Source: an uncultured Clostridia bacterium
GTDB taxonomy: Bacteria > Bacillota > Clostridia > Oscillospirales > Ruminococcaceae
NCBI GenBank assembly: GCA_947631995.1
Contig: CANRNT010000013.1
Span: 1-47,965 of the forward strand
Direction: 5' to 3'
DNA: 47,965 nt
Made by a program: the position numbers and the translations under genes. How positions within the stretch are numbered: the first letter of the stretch is position 1; every line of letters starts with the position of its first letter. This document shows positions 25,932 through 34,755 of this stretch, one piece after another. A model generated the notes under the pieces. That model was not told the origin of the DNA. It ran no database searches and saw only the letters and a list, made by a program, of their open reading frames with translations.

Positions 25932-25942
25932 TGTGCTGACCT
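25877..25942. repeat. 66-bp direct repeat, copy B
   Basis: This is the second copy of 25423-25488, with three mismatches. Recombination between the copies would delete the 116-aa gene precisely and restore a simple 241-aa/159-aa gene order. Confidence 0.9.
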
Positions 25943-25954
25943 CCATTGTAAATA

Positions 25955-26680
25955 TCACTTAAACCACACCTGAATATCTGGCATAAGCTGCTGCAAAGCT
26001 TGCTGTTTTTCTTCACGCTCATCTTCTTCGCCGCCATACCGCAGCACTAAAAGCTTCTGCGCATCGGTCTTGCAAAGCATATCGGCAAATTCTTTTTCGT
26101 TGAATGCAAAACCGCTCATCAATCTGATATACTCAACATTCAATGCCGCGATCATCTGTGCAAAGTCGTACTTACCGTCGCATACATCAAACTCGGCATA
26201 GCAGACCTTGTCGCCCTCACAATACCTTACCTGCCCGGAATCGTTTATATAAGTGCAGTTCGATATCCAAAAACAATAAGGGTGGTTTTCTGTATAGTCG
26301 GTATCGTAAAAGATCATCTTAATAAGCTGCCCTGATTTTTCTATATCTTCTGCAAAGCCCGAAACAATATCCAGCCACAACGCCTTATCTGCGCTGTCAT
26401 TTATCGTTACTCTGTATAATATGATGCCGCCTTCCTCGGCAGCTATCTTGTGAAAGCCTATGTACTCTTTGTATTTTTCATATGTAGGCTTTACATAGAC
26501 AAATTCGGCGTAGTTCTCTAAATCGCTTATGGGCTTGCGACGAGCTTCAGCGGCTTCATCGTACTTTTTGATCGCGATCTGTAATAAAATAAACAGCAGC
26601 AAAGCAATTATCGCAATTGCGATAACTATGGAAAGCGCTATTATTTTTATCAGACTTTTCGCAGTATGTTTATTCTCCAT
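25955..26680 (-). CDS. Uncharacterised membrane-anchored protein
   Basis: The protein is 241 residues from the ATG at 26680 (MENKHTAKSLIKI), which follows AAGGGGG. One strong membrane helix lies at about residues 10-36, followed by an external domain of about 200 residues with four cysteines in the middle (CFWISNC, CEGDKVC) that could form disulfides, and a charged segment YGGEEDEREEKQQ near the end. No known domain is recognised. It is the second gene of the small block headed by the 162-aa protein. The type II membrane orientation is inferred from the lysines before the helix. Confidence 0.65.
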   Translation of the reverse strand: MENKHTAKSLIKIIALSIVIAIAIIALLLFILLQIAIKKYDEAAEARRKPISDLENYAEFVYVKPTYEKYKEYIGFHKIAAEEGGIILYRVTINDSADKALWLDIVSGFAEDIEKSGQLIKMIFYDTDYTENHPYCFWISNCTYINDSGQVRYCEGDKVCYAEFDVCDGKYDFAQMIAALNVEYIRLMSGFAFNEKEFADMLCKTDAQKLLVLRYGGEEDEREEKQQALQQLMPDIQVWFK

Positions 26681-26736
26681 ACAGATACCCCCCTTATTGT
26701 GAAACATCACCTTTGCGCAAAACTTTTATGTTCATA

Positions 26737-27225
26737 TTATGCGCCGACCTGCGTTTGCTCGATAACTATCTTAGTGGCGTTGAGCTTTCTAAGCGTGCGT
26801 TTTGCAAGGCGCGTGCGCGGATTTTCAACTATCCATATGTTCGCCGCCTCCCACACCGCAAACGAGCCGACGATAGATATAAGCTCCACAAACACCGAGC
26901 CTATAACGCCGTCCAGCAGTATGGCAGCCGCCACAAACACTACGCCTATGCAGAAAAGCCAAAGCTGCTTTATGCGGTTTATGCGCTTTTGGTTGGCGTT
27001 GTGCACCTTCTGCTCGCGGATAAGCTCCTGAAATGCCCCGCAGACGCGCTCCCTGTCAACAGCGCCGTCGCACTTTATTTTCAGGATTATCTCATCATCG
27101 GTGTCTTTCTTGCCGTACTGCCCGGCAAGGTAGTCCGATACATCGCTGCTCAGGGTACGGCGGCTCTCGTCATACGGGCTGTAAAGCTCCTCCTCTTCAT
27201 GGATCTTCAGATTTATCTCGTACAT
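26737..27225 (-). CDS. Uncharacterised protein with two membrane helices
   Basis: The protein is 162 residues. A soluble N-terminal half (MYEINLKIHEEEELYSPYDE, with DDEIILKIKCDG) is followed by two hydrophobic segments (about residues 88-104 and 108-127) and a basic C-terminus (RTRLAKRTLRKLNATK). GGAGG and a TTGACA-18-TACTAT promoter lie upstream. It is the first gene of the minus-strand block that runs through the 241-aa, 116-aa and 159-aa genes. Family and function are unknown. Confidence 0.65.
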   Translation of the reverse strand: MYEINLKIHEEEELYSPYDESRRTLSSDVSDYLAGQYGKKDTDDEIILKIKCDGAVDRERVCGAFQELIREQKVHNANQKRINRIKQLWLFCIGVVFVAAAILLDGVIGSVFVELISIVGSFAVWEAANIWIVENPRTRLAKRTLRKLNATKIVIEQTQVGA

Positions 27226-27267
27226 ATGTATACCTCCGTTGTTTCGCTTGCATTATTCGTTAGTTTA

Positions 27268-27297
27268 ATAGTACCATATTTTAGGATAGAATGTCAA
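27268..27297 (-). promoter_or_regulatory. Promoter of the small hypothetical block
   Basis: A minus-strand TTGACA (27297-27292), 18-bp spacer and TACTAT (27273-27268). Confidence 0.7.
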
Positions 27298-27448
27298 GAA
27301 AATTTGCATAGTCTTTAAAAATCGTAATAATTAAATAGGACGCCTCAAAAAAGAACGCGTCCCATAAAAGGGGCGCGTGATGTTTTATTACATATTACAG
27401 AAACGCAGAGCTATTGTTGTGTATTTTATTATATTTGCGCTAAATGAC
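27298..27448. other. Intergenic stretch with GC-rich hairpin
   Basis: The stem ACGCG/CGCGT plus CCC/GGG (27355-27378, one mismatch) is the only clear structure here. An upstream GGACGC can compete for GCGTCC, giving an alternative fold. No gene is visible. Confidence 0.45.
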
Positions 27449-27477
27449 TTGAAAAAACGGAATACTTATGTTATAAT
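27449..27477 (+). promoter_or_regulatory. Hybrid kinase promoter
   Basis: TTGAAA (27449-27454), a 17-bp spacer and a perfect TATAAT (27472-27477), with a leader of about 95 nt. Confidence 0.75.
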
Positions 27478-27578
27478 AAAACTATTATTGTATTCTTATA
27501 TTTCTTATATAAAATTTGATTATTTCAACATTCGTTTTATTAAGTATAAACAATACATATCTCTACGAGGTGAAAAGC

Positions 27579-30176
27579 ATGACCGATGAAAAAGCCACAA
27601 AAAAGCGCCTTTTGAAGGTGGACAAGAATCTGACCGCTACGTTGGTCACGATAATAACAATTTTCGTTTTGCTGATAGCGGTATATTTTATGATAGATCA
27701 TTTTTTAAGAGGGTACGCGCTGAACCGTATGGAAGACGGCGTGAACACCGTTATCAAAGAGGTATCTTACATTCTTGACCGAGACAGCAAGCTGCTTAAA
27801 GCGGCGGCAAGTACTTTTGAAGAGGTCGGCGATTTTAAAGATGTAGAATCTCTGCAAGAAATACTTCGCACGAACAGCAAACTTTTTGAAACGATGAATT
27901 TGAATATTCTTCTTCCCGATGACAGGTTAGTAGCGGCTGACGGAAACGTATATAATGTAGAAGGCAAGATCTCTTTTGAGGAAGAAGCAAGGCATGGCGA
28001 ACACGTTTCAGATCGCGTTACCAACGTGATCACGGGCACGCCGGTAATAAGACAGTACGTGCCGATAATACAGAACGGTGAGGCGGTCGCTGTTCTTTAC
28101 GGTGTTACAGATCTTAACACGCTGAGCGTGAATCTGAACGTTGACAACATATACAACGACTCTGCGAGCGTTTATATCATTGACACAAAAAACGGCGATC
28201 TGCTTCTTGACACTTACCCGACCCACAAGGAACTTGGAAACATACATCAGTACGATGAGAAAAATTATGCGCGTCAGACCAAAGGCAAGCTGGACTGGAA
28301 CGAATACATGCAGGAGATAATGGACTTGAAGACGGGTTACGTTATTTTCAAGACGGCGCAGACCGACGGCTGGGATTATATGTACTATGCGCCTGCAAAA
28401 ATAAACAACTGGGTAATAGCCGTTGAAGTACCCGAAAAAGAGGCGTTCAAAAGCGTTTTTGCGGTAAGACAAATGTGTATAGCCTTAGGCATAATGCTTG
28501 TTATAATAGTGGTGGCGTACTATCTGTACATGAGGAGAAACGCCAAGATAGTTATGGAGGGCGCGGTAAAGCACGCGGTACTTAAAGAAAAACTTCACAA
28601 GGCAGAGGCTGCTGACAAGGCAAAGAGCATATTCCTTTCAAATATGTCGCACGATATACGCACACCCATGAACGCGATAATCGGCTACACAACTCTTGTA
28701 CAGACCAGCCTTGACAACCGTGAAAAAACGGAAGAGTATCTCAAAAAGATACTGTCCTCGAGCAATCATATGCTTTCGCTGGTAAATGACGTGCTTGACA
28801 TGAGCAGGATAGAGTCGGGAAAGCTCAACATCGAGGAAAAGGAATGTACGATATCCGATATTTTCCGCGATATGAGAAACATCATACAAACGCAAATGCA
28901 GTCAAAGCAGCTGAATTTCTATATGGACACGGTAGACATAATCAACGAGGACGTTTACTGCGACAAGCTGCACATCAATCAGGTACTGCTCAACCTGCTG
29001 TCCAATGCTATAAAATTTACTCCTGCCGGCGGTACGGTAGCGTTGACTATACAGCAAAAGCCTACCGTGAAGAACGGTTACGGTACTTACGAGATACGCG
29101 TAAAAGATACGGGCATTGGCATTAGCAAAGGTTTCATAGAACACATATTCGAGCCCTTTGAAAGAGAAAGAAACACCACGGCAAGCGGCATACAGGGCAC
29201 AGGTCTTGGAATGGCGATAACAAAGAATATCATTGACGCTATGGGTGGAAGCATAACCGTTACCTCCGAGCAGGGCAAGGGCACGGAATTTGTTATTGAG
29301 CTTGATCTGAGATTACAGTCAGATCCTAAAAACTTTGAGGCTATCCGCGAGCTTCAGGGGCTCAGAGCGCTTATTGCAGATGACAGCTTCACTACCTGCG
29401 ACAGTATATCCAAAATGCTGCGTCAGATAGGTATGCGCTCGGACTGGGTACTGCACGGCAAGGAAGCAGTTCTTCACGCAAAGCAGGCTCATGAGATAGG
29501 CGACGATTACAGCGCATACATAATTGACTGGCTGCTGCCCGACCTCAACGGTCTTGAGGTTGTAAGGCAGGTGCGAGCTATCGTTGGCTACGATACTCCT
29601 ATAATCATCGTTACGGCTTACGACTGGACAGAATTTGAAGATGAGGCGCGCAAGGTCGGAGTTACGGCGTTTTGCAGCAAGCCTATATTCCTTTCAGAGC
29701 TGCGCGACACGCTTGTTTCGGCGACCTGCGGAAAGATATCCGAAGCTAAAGCAGAAAGCGATACTGTACAGACACAGGAATTTACAGGCACAAGGCTGCT
29801 TCTTGTTGAGGATAACGAGCTTAACAGAGAGATAGCCGAGGAGCTGCTTACCGAAAGAGGTTTCACCGTTGACAAGGCTGAAAACGGCGAAATAGGGGTC
29901 GAAATGGTCAAAAACGCCAAGCACGGCTACTATTCCGCGATACTTATGGACATACAAATGCCGCGCATGAACGGTTACGACGCTACTAAAAATATTCGCG
30001 CGCTGCAAGACAAGGAGCTTGCAAACATACCTATAATAGCTATGACGGCAAACGCTTTCGAGGAGGATAAAAAGCTAGCTCTGGAGTGCGGTATGAACGC
30101 GCACATAGCAAAGCCTATAAACGTTGACATCTTAATGGAAACGCTTGAAAATATCCTCGGCATATACAAACGATAA
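27579..30176 (+). CDS. Hybrid sensor histidine kinase with two receiver domains
   Basis: The protein is 865 residues from the ATG at 27579 (MTDEKATKKRLLKVDKN), preceded by GAGGTG. A membrane helix at about 18-40, an extracellular dCache-like sensor, and a second helix at about 300-318 lead to HisKA with phospho-acceptor His358 (NMSHDIRTPMNAIIGY). The HATPase domain shows the N-box NQVLLNLLSNAIKF, G1 DTGIGI and G2 GTGLGMAI. Two receivers follow: Asp650 (YIIDWLLPDLNG) and Asp791 (ILMDIQMPRMNG). There is no DNA-binding or enzymatic output domain, so a separate phosphotransfer protein or regulator is needed; none is adjacent. It is a single-gene unit. Confidence 0.93.
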   Translation: MTDEKATKKRLLKVDKNLTATLVTIITIFVLLIAVYFMIDHFLRGYALNRMEDGVNTVIKEVSYILDRDSKLLKAAASTFEEVGDFKDVESLQEILRTNSKLFETMNLNILLPDDRLVAADGNVYNVEGKISFEEEARHGEHVSDRVTNVITGTPVIRQYVPIIQNGEAVAVLYGVTDLNTLSVNLNVDNIYNDSASVYIIDTKNGDLLLDTYPTHKELGNIHQYDEKNYARQTKGKLDWNEYMQEIMDLKTGYVIFKTAQTDGWDYMYYAPAKINNWVIAVEVPEKEAFKSVFAVRQMCIALGIMLVIIVVAYYLYMRRNAKIVMEGAVKHAVLKEKLHKAEAADKAKSIFLSNMSHDIRTPMNAIIGYTTLVQTSLDNREKTEEYLKKILSSSNHMLSLVNDVLDMSRIESGKLNIEEKECTISDIFRDMRNIIQTQMQSKQLNFYMDTVDIINEDVYCDKLHINQVLLNLLSNAIKFTPAGGTVALTIQQKPTVKNGYGTYEIRVKDTGIGISKGFIEHIFEPFERERNTTASGIQGTGLGMAITKNIIDAMGGSITVTSEQGKGTEFVIELDLRLQSDPKNFEAIRELQGLRALIADDSFTTCDSISKMLRQIGMRSDWVLHGKEAVLHAKQAHEIGDDYSAYIIDWLLPDLNGLEVVRQVRAIVGYDTPIIIVTAYDWTEFEDEARKVGVTAFCSKPIFLSELRDTLVSATCGKISEAKAESDTVQTQEFTGTRLLLVEDNELNREIAEELLTERGFTVDKAENGEIGVEMVKNAKHGYYSAILMDIQMPRMNGYDATKNIRALQDKELANIPIIAMTANAFEEDKKLALECGMNAHIAKPINVDILMETLENILGIYKR

Positions 30177-30196
30177 AGTACAGCTTAATAAACAAA

Positions 30197-30235
30197 AGGC
30201 GCACATAAATATATGTGTGCCTTTTATTTTTACTA
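30197..30235. terminator. Bidirectional terminator between the kinase and metH
   Basis: The stem AAAGGCGCACATA/TATGTGTGCCTTTT (one G-T pair) is followed by ATTTTTA on the plus strand and an AT-rich run on the minus strand. It serves the convergent kinase and metH genes. Confidence 0.85.
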
Positions 30236-32569
30236 TTTTTCCGTAGCGAGCTCGTCAAGCTTTTTTGCCATAGAAAGCGCGTCTTTCGTATAGCAGTCAG
30301 CGCCGATAGCTTCTGCCGTTTCGGCATTCAGCACCGCTCCGCCGACAAATATCTTCGCCTTGCACCCGTCCGCTCTGAGAGCCTTTACGGTCGCCTCCAT
30401 GCTCGGCACGGTAGTAGTCATCAGCGCGGACAGTCCGACAGCGAACGGCTGATGTTTTCTCACAGCCTCTACTACCCTTTCAGGCGGGACGTCTTTTCCC
30501 AAGTCTATAACAGTCCAGCCGTATGACTCTATCACAACTTTTACTATATTTTTTCCTATATCATGAACGTCGCCGTGTACGGTGGCAAGGACTACCTTTC
30601 CCTTTTGCTCGGAGTCCTGCGGCATATGCTGCGAAACTACCGCGAATGCTGTTTTTGCCGCTTCTGCGGAAGATATTAGCTGCGGCAGAAAAAGCTTTCC
30701 GCTCTCGTACAGTCTTCCTACATCGTCAAGCGCCTTTATAAGCACATCGCTCACTACTTCCATAGGCTCGCGAGTCTTCAGTTCTTCTTCCGTAAGCTGT
30801 GCCGCGTGAGCTTTCAAGCCCTGCTTTACGCAGTCATACAGAGTTGCCGCAGACTTGTTTTCCTTTGCCGTTTTTAACGTCTGCTGTGAAGAGGGTGTAA
30901 AGTCCTTATATATATCTATATAATTCTCCGCATTTTCGTCTATTCCCGTCAGCAGCTCGAAAGCTCTTACAGCGCCTGTCATTTCTCCGTCCAGCGGGTC
31001 CATTATAGGCATATTCAGCCCGCGCTCCATAGCGAGTGAAAGAAAAGTCCTGTTGAGAAGCGGTCTGTTAGGCAGACCGAAAGAAACGTTAGACACTCCG
31101 AGGGCCGTTTTAACGCCGAGCTTTCTGACCATTTCCAGAGCGTCCAGCGTTTGGCGGACGAGCATTTGTTCCGCGGAAGCGGTAACGACAAGCGTATCTA
31201 TCATTATCCTATGACGGGGTATGCCGTATTCCGCCGCGGCGGCTATTATTCGCTCCGCTATTTCACAGCGTTCCCGAGCCGTTTTGGGAACTCCGTTTTT
31301 GTCCATTGCAAGCCCTAAGACCACCGCTCCGTATTTTTTTGCAATCGGGAAAACTTTGTCCATGACTTCCCTTTCGCCGTTCACGCTGTTTATCAGCGGT
31401 ATGCCGTTATAAACGCGCGCTGCCGCTTCGACAGCTTCGGCGTTTGACGAGTCTAATTGCAAAGGCAGGTCGCAATACTCCTGAAGCTTCTTGATTATCT
31501 TTGGCAGTACTGTTTTTTCGTCTATCTGCGGCAGACCTGCATTGACGTCAAGTATATCCGCTCCAGCTTCCTGCTGTCTGACAGCGACATCTACAAGGTA
31601 GTCAAGGTCATCGTTGATGAGAGCTTCCTTGAGAGCTTTCTTGCCAGTAGGATTAAGTCTTTCTCCGCATATCTTAACGCCGTCGATCTCGCATATGCTG
31701 TTGGCGGAATTAACGAGCGTTCTTGGAGCAAAGGCGTGTTTTCTGACTTCCCTGCCCGAAAACTCAGATATCCGCTCAATGAACTCGGGCGTAGTGCCGC
31801 AGCAGCCGCCTATTATCGAAACCCCCATATCAAGCATTTTTTCGATATTTTCAACAAACTCATCTGCGGACAGCTTATATACCGTTTTTCCGTTTTCCAT
31901 AACGGGCAGCCCTCTGTTTGGCTGGACGATAACGGGAAGATCGGTCGCATTGACAAGGCGTTCCACTATGGGAAGAAGCTCGCGGGGTCCCAACGAGCAA
32001 TTGACTCCCAAGGCATTTACGCCCAGACCCGCAAGCGTATTGGCGGCTATCTCGGGTGTTGAACCCGTGAGAGTTCTCCCGCTGCTGTCAAATGTCATTG
32101 TCGCAAAGATAGGCAGAGACGAGTTTTCTTTAAGTGCGAGTATGCAGGCTTTTAGTTCATAAAGATCGGAAAAAGTCTCGACGATATAACCGTCCGCTAT
32201 ATCTCTCGAGATCTCCGCTACCTCTTTAAAGGCGTCGTATGCCTGCTCAAATGTAAGCGTACCTATCGGCTCGAGCATAGCACCGCTCGGTCCGACATCG
32301 AAGAAAACGGGATTTCCCGAAGCTTTTGCATTCTCGACCGCTTTTTGGGCAAGCTCACAAAGCGAGAAGCTGCCGTGATATTTTATCGGATTAAGGCCGA
32401 AAGTGTTCGCAGTTGCGATATCCGCGCAGGAGTACGAGCGATGTATAGACTTTATCTCCTCAGCCGCTGTGATATTCAGCTCCTCAGGCACACCGCGCAG
32501 TCCAAGACGTTCAAGCTCGCTTCCGAAGCCGCCGTCAAATACTATTACCTTTTCACCGAGCCGTAGCAC
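30233..32569 (-). CDS. metH: Cobalamin-dependent methionine synthase lacking the activation domain
   Basis: MetH moves the methyl group of methyl-THF to homocysteine through methylcobalamin. The frame opens further upstream, but GTG 32569 has GGAGG at 7 nt and gives 778 residues. Domains in order: homocysteine-binding barrel (1 to about 290; zinc cysteines in GVNCSLGP and GGCCGTTP), pterin-binding barrel (about 300-565; DVNAGLPQID, SVNGE), the B12 cap helices, and the Rossmann B12 domain with the cobalt-ligand motif GDVHDIGKN (about 660). The SAM-dependent reactivation domain is absent and is encoded by the preceding gene, whose frame overlaps this start by 25 nt. Confidence 0.95.
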   Translation of the reverse strand: MLRLGEKVIVFDGGFGSELERLGLRGVPEELNITAAEEIKSIHRSYSCADIATANTFGLNPIKYHGSFSLCELAQKAVENAKASGNPVFFDVGPSGAMLEPIGTLTFEQAYDAFKEVAEISRDIADGYIVETFSDLYELKACILALKENSSLPIFATMTFDSSGRTLTGSTPEIAANTLAGLGVNALGVNCSLGPRELLPIVERLVNATDLPVIVQPNRGLPVMENGKTVYKLSADEFVENIEKMLDMGVSIIGGCCGTTPEFIERISEFSGREVRKHAFAPRTLVNSANSICEIDGVKICGERLNPTGKKALKEALINDDLDYLVDVAVRQQEAGADILDVNAGLPQIDEKTVLPKIIKKLQEYCDLPLQLDSSNAEAVEAAARVYNGIPLINSVNGEREVMDKVFPIAKKYGAVVLGLAMDKNGVPKTARERCEIAERIIAAAAEYGIPRHRIMIDTLVVTASAEQMLVRQTLDALEMVRKLGVKTALGVSNVSFGLPNRPLLNRTFLSLAMERGLNMPIMDPLDGEMTGAVRAFELLTGIDENAENYIDIYKDFTPSSQQTLKTAKENKSAATLYDCVKQGLKAHAAQLTEEELKTREPMEVVSDVLIKALDDVGRLYESGKLFLPQLISSAEAAKTAFAVVSQHMPQDSEQKGKVVLATVHGDVHDIGKNIVKVVIESYGWTVIDLGKDVPPERVVEAVRKHQPFAVGLSALMTTTVPSMEATVKALRADGCKAKIFVGGAVLNAETAEAIGADCYTKDALSMAKKLDELATEK

Positions 32570-33180
32570 GTTGATCCCTCCTTGATATAGCTGCACGATC
32601 CGTACATAATGCAGTTCTTACAGCTTTTGACCGTCTTTTTACCTACCGCTATTATCCCCGCCATGGATTTTGACGGGAGCATGAAATCCGACGAATTAAG
32701 CGCCATGCCGATCTTTTCGGGGCGCAGTATATCAAAAATATATTTCAGGTCTTTTACGGAGCTTCCGCCGTAGCCTGGGCAAAATCTGAAGCTCAGGTCA
32801 TCGCCTATCGTTTTTTCATACTCGTCGCTGAGATGTTCCAGATACGCGCTCGCACAGGCGTCAAACACGACGGCTCTGGGCATATCCGTTCTGAAAAGCA
32901 GCTTAGAGCGTCTGTCCACCTCTACGCCGAGGGTCATAGCGGAAATTATAACTCCGCTTGCTCCGCGCAGAAACTCGGTATACGGTTCCTTATTCAAAAA
33001 CTCGGGAGGGCTGTCAAAGCTCTTGTACAGATATCTGAACCTTGCGGTCTTTTCAAGCTCCCTGATACATTCATCTATAAGGACGTCGGTCTGTTCGCTC
33101 TGCCCAACGCCGTGAAAGCCTAAATAATTATATATCTGCGGTCTTAAAGCCGCTGTATCTACTGTTTCAGAAAAGTTCAT
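32545..33180 (-). CDS. Stand-alone MetH activation-domain protein
   Basis: The 211-residue protein corresponds to the C-terminal SAM-binding activation domain of E. coli MetH, which reductively methylates inactive cob(II)alamin. The core motif is RFCPGYGGSSVKDLKYIFDIL, followed by a SSDFMLPSKSMAGIIAVG segment. The usual SAM-contact arginine-rich loop R-x-S-P-G-Y is replaced by RFCPGYGG, common in clostridial versions. C-terminal cysteines (CKNCIMYGSCSYIKEGSTC) could bind a metal. It overlaps metH at its 3' end and metF at its 5' end, consistent with tight coupling of the three. Confidence 0.9.
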   Translation of the reverse strand: MNFSETVDTAALRPQIYNYLGFHGVGQSEQTDVLIDECIRELEKTARFRYLYKSFDSPPEFLNKEPYTEFLRGASGVIISAMTLGVEVDRRSKLLFRTDMPRAVVFDACASAYLEHLSDEYEKTIGDDLSFRFCPGYGGSSVKDLKYIFDILRPEKIGMALNSSDFMLPSKSMAGIIAVGKKTVKSCKNCIMYGSCSYIKEGSTCYGSVKR

Positions 33181-34033
33181 TGAATACGTTTTTCAGCCTC
33201 CCGAATATCTCTGTTGCTGTTTCGGCACGGTTCATTATATACAAATGCACGCCCGGCGCGCCCTTAGCTATAAGGTCGATTATCTGATATACGGCGTAGT
33301 TGAGACCTATCTCGCGCATGACCGTCGGGTTTGACGAATAGCTTTCGATCATATTGCGAAAATCCAGAGGTATGGCAGAGCCGCACATAGACTTTATCCT
33401 GTTTATGTTTTTTGCGCTTATAAGCGGCATTATACCAGGTATTATGGGAACGGTGACACCCATTTTGCCCGCTTCATGCAAAAGCCTGTAATAGTATGAA
33501 TTATCATAGAATATCTGGGTTATAAGAAAGCTTGCTCCGCAGTCCTGCTTCTTTTTCAGATTTACTATATCATCGTAAAGCGTTTGGCACTCGATATGTC
33601 CTTCGGGGTAGCAAGCCGCTCCTATACACATATCATCTCCGATATAGCTTATCAGGTCGGTAGCATGAGGAAAATACTTACAGTATTCCGCTTCATACTC
33701 TACGGGTCTGTCGCCGCGAAGAGCAAGGACATTCTCCACCCCTAGCTTTTTAAGCTCACCCAACACGCGGTCTATATCGCTCTTACTGCTCGGACCTCCC
33801 GTTATATGCGCCAAAGGCTCTACACCCATTTTCTTTATGCAGCCTGAAATTTCGGTAGCCTCGCGGGCATTTGCTCCTCCCGCTCCGTAAGTCACGCTTA
33901 TAAAATCAGGGCGGAGCGTTTTAAGCTTTTCGATAGTCGATAAAAGCGCCTCTTTTTCCTCTGCGCCTTTTTTGGGCGGAAAGACCTCAAAAGACAGCGT
34001 GCGTTTTTTTGAAAGTATCTCGTCTATCCTCAT
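33167..34033 (-). CDS. metF: Methylenetetrahydrofolate reductase
   Basis: MetF reduces methylene-THF to methyl-THF, the methyl donor for MetH encoded two genes downstream. It has 288 residues, the normal length for the bacterial FAD barrel enzyme. Motifs are SFEVFPPKKG with the catalytic glutamate, SVTYGAGGANARE, ALRGDRP and ASFLITQIFYD. It has the canonical catalytic domain only. It lies 20 nt downstream of the ECF-like gene and is followed by the MetH activation protein with a 14-nt overlap. Confidence 0.95.
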   Translation of the reverse strand: MRIDEILSKKRTLSFEVFPPKKGAEEKEALLSTIEKLKTLRPDFISVTYGAGGANAREATEISGCIKKMGVEPLAHITGGPSSKSDIDRVLGELKKLGVENVLALRGDRPVEYEAEYCKYFPHATDLISYIGDDMCIGAACYPEGHIECQTLYDDIVNLKKKQDCGASFLITQIFYDNSYYYRLLHEAGKMGVTVPIIPGIMPLISAKNINRIKSMCGSAIPLDFRNMIESYSSNPTVMREIGLNYAVYQIIDLIAKGAPGVHLYIMNRAETATEIFGRLKNVFNELF

Positions 34034-34053
34034 AGTGTTTTACCTCTTGACCT

Positions 34054-34755
34054 TTATTGATTTTTTGCCGCTTCAAACGCTCTTTTCAGCGGCAGGAACG
34101 TCACAAACACGCTTACGGCAGCGCATATCGTCTGGGGCAGCATTGCAAGAAAGCTCCCATAAAAATACGCGGCTGCGGTCTGCTTTGAATATCCGTAAAA
34201 AAGCGGAGTTATCACATCGTCGAGCAGAGTGAACATAACAGTCAGCGCCGAAGCTGCGGCAGTTACTTCATACAGCTTTATGATACTGTCCCTTTTACGG
34301 AAATGCTTTAAAACTATAAATATGCCAAACACCGTCAGCGCCGCCAGCACCGCGGCAAGTATCCACAAGAACGTTTTTACCCTTTGCTTATACATCACGC
34401 TGACAGGTATGCCTTTTACGGCAAAAAACGCGCTCACTATGCACAGCGCCGCCAATATCAGCGGACTGAGCCACTTTGGAAGATGTATTTTCGGTATGCC
34501 CGATATCACCAAAGCAAAAACGCTGTAATATATGAGATACAGTATGATGACATTAGGCATAAAGCCGAAGATAAGACATCTCAGAAGCGAAAATGCCGCT
34601 CCCGTAAGCAGACCTGACCTTGCGCCTGACACATAGCAGTATGCAGCAAACACCGCGGTGACAAGCTCAACACCGGCAACAAAGCTAAGGGCGTACTGCA
34701 CGGCGATGAGCAAAGCCGTCATTACCGCACAGCGCGCTATATCCCTTACCTTCAT
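34054..34755 (-). CDS. ECF-transporter S-component-like membrane protein, possibly for cobalamin
   Basis: The protein is 233 residues from ATG 34755 (MKVRDIARCAVMTALLIAV), which overlaps the upstream lipoprotein stop (TGATG). It has six or seven membrane helices. The N-terminal sequence of positive residues then AVMTALLIAVQYALSFV, and the Ala-x-x-x-Ala-rich first helix, resemble ECF S-components; AYCYVSGARSGLLTGAAFSLLRCLIFGFMPN is the second conserved-looking block. No ECF ATPase or T protein is nearby, as expected for group II transporters, which share a common energising module. Cobalamin is proposed from the gene neighbourhood only. Confidence 0.6.
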   Translation of the reverse strand: MKVRDIARCAVMTALLIAVQYALSFVAGVELVTAVFAAYCYVSGARSGLLTGAAFSLLRCLIFGFMPNVIILYLIYYSVFALVISGIPKIHLPKWLSPLILAALCIVSAFFAVKGIPVSVMYKQRVKTFLWILAAVLAALTVFGIFIVLKHFRKRDSIIKLYEVTAAASALTVMFTLLDDVITPLFYGYSKQTAAAYFYGSFLAMLPQTICAAVSVFVTFLPLKRAFEAAKNQ

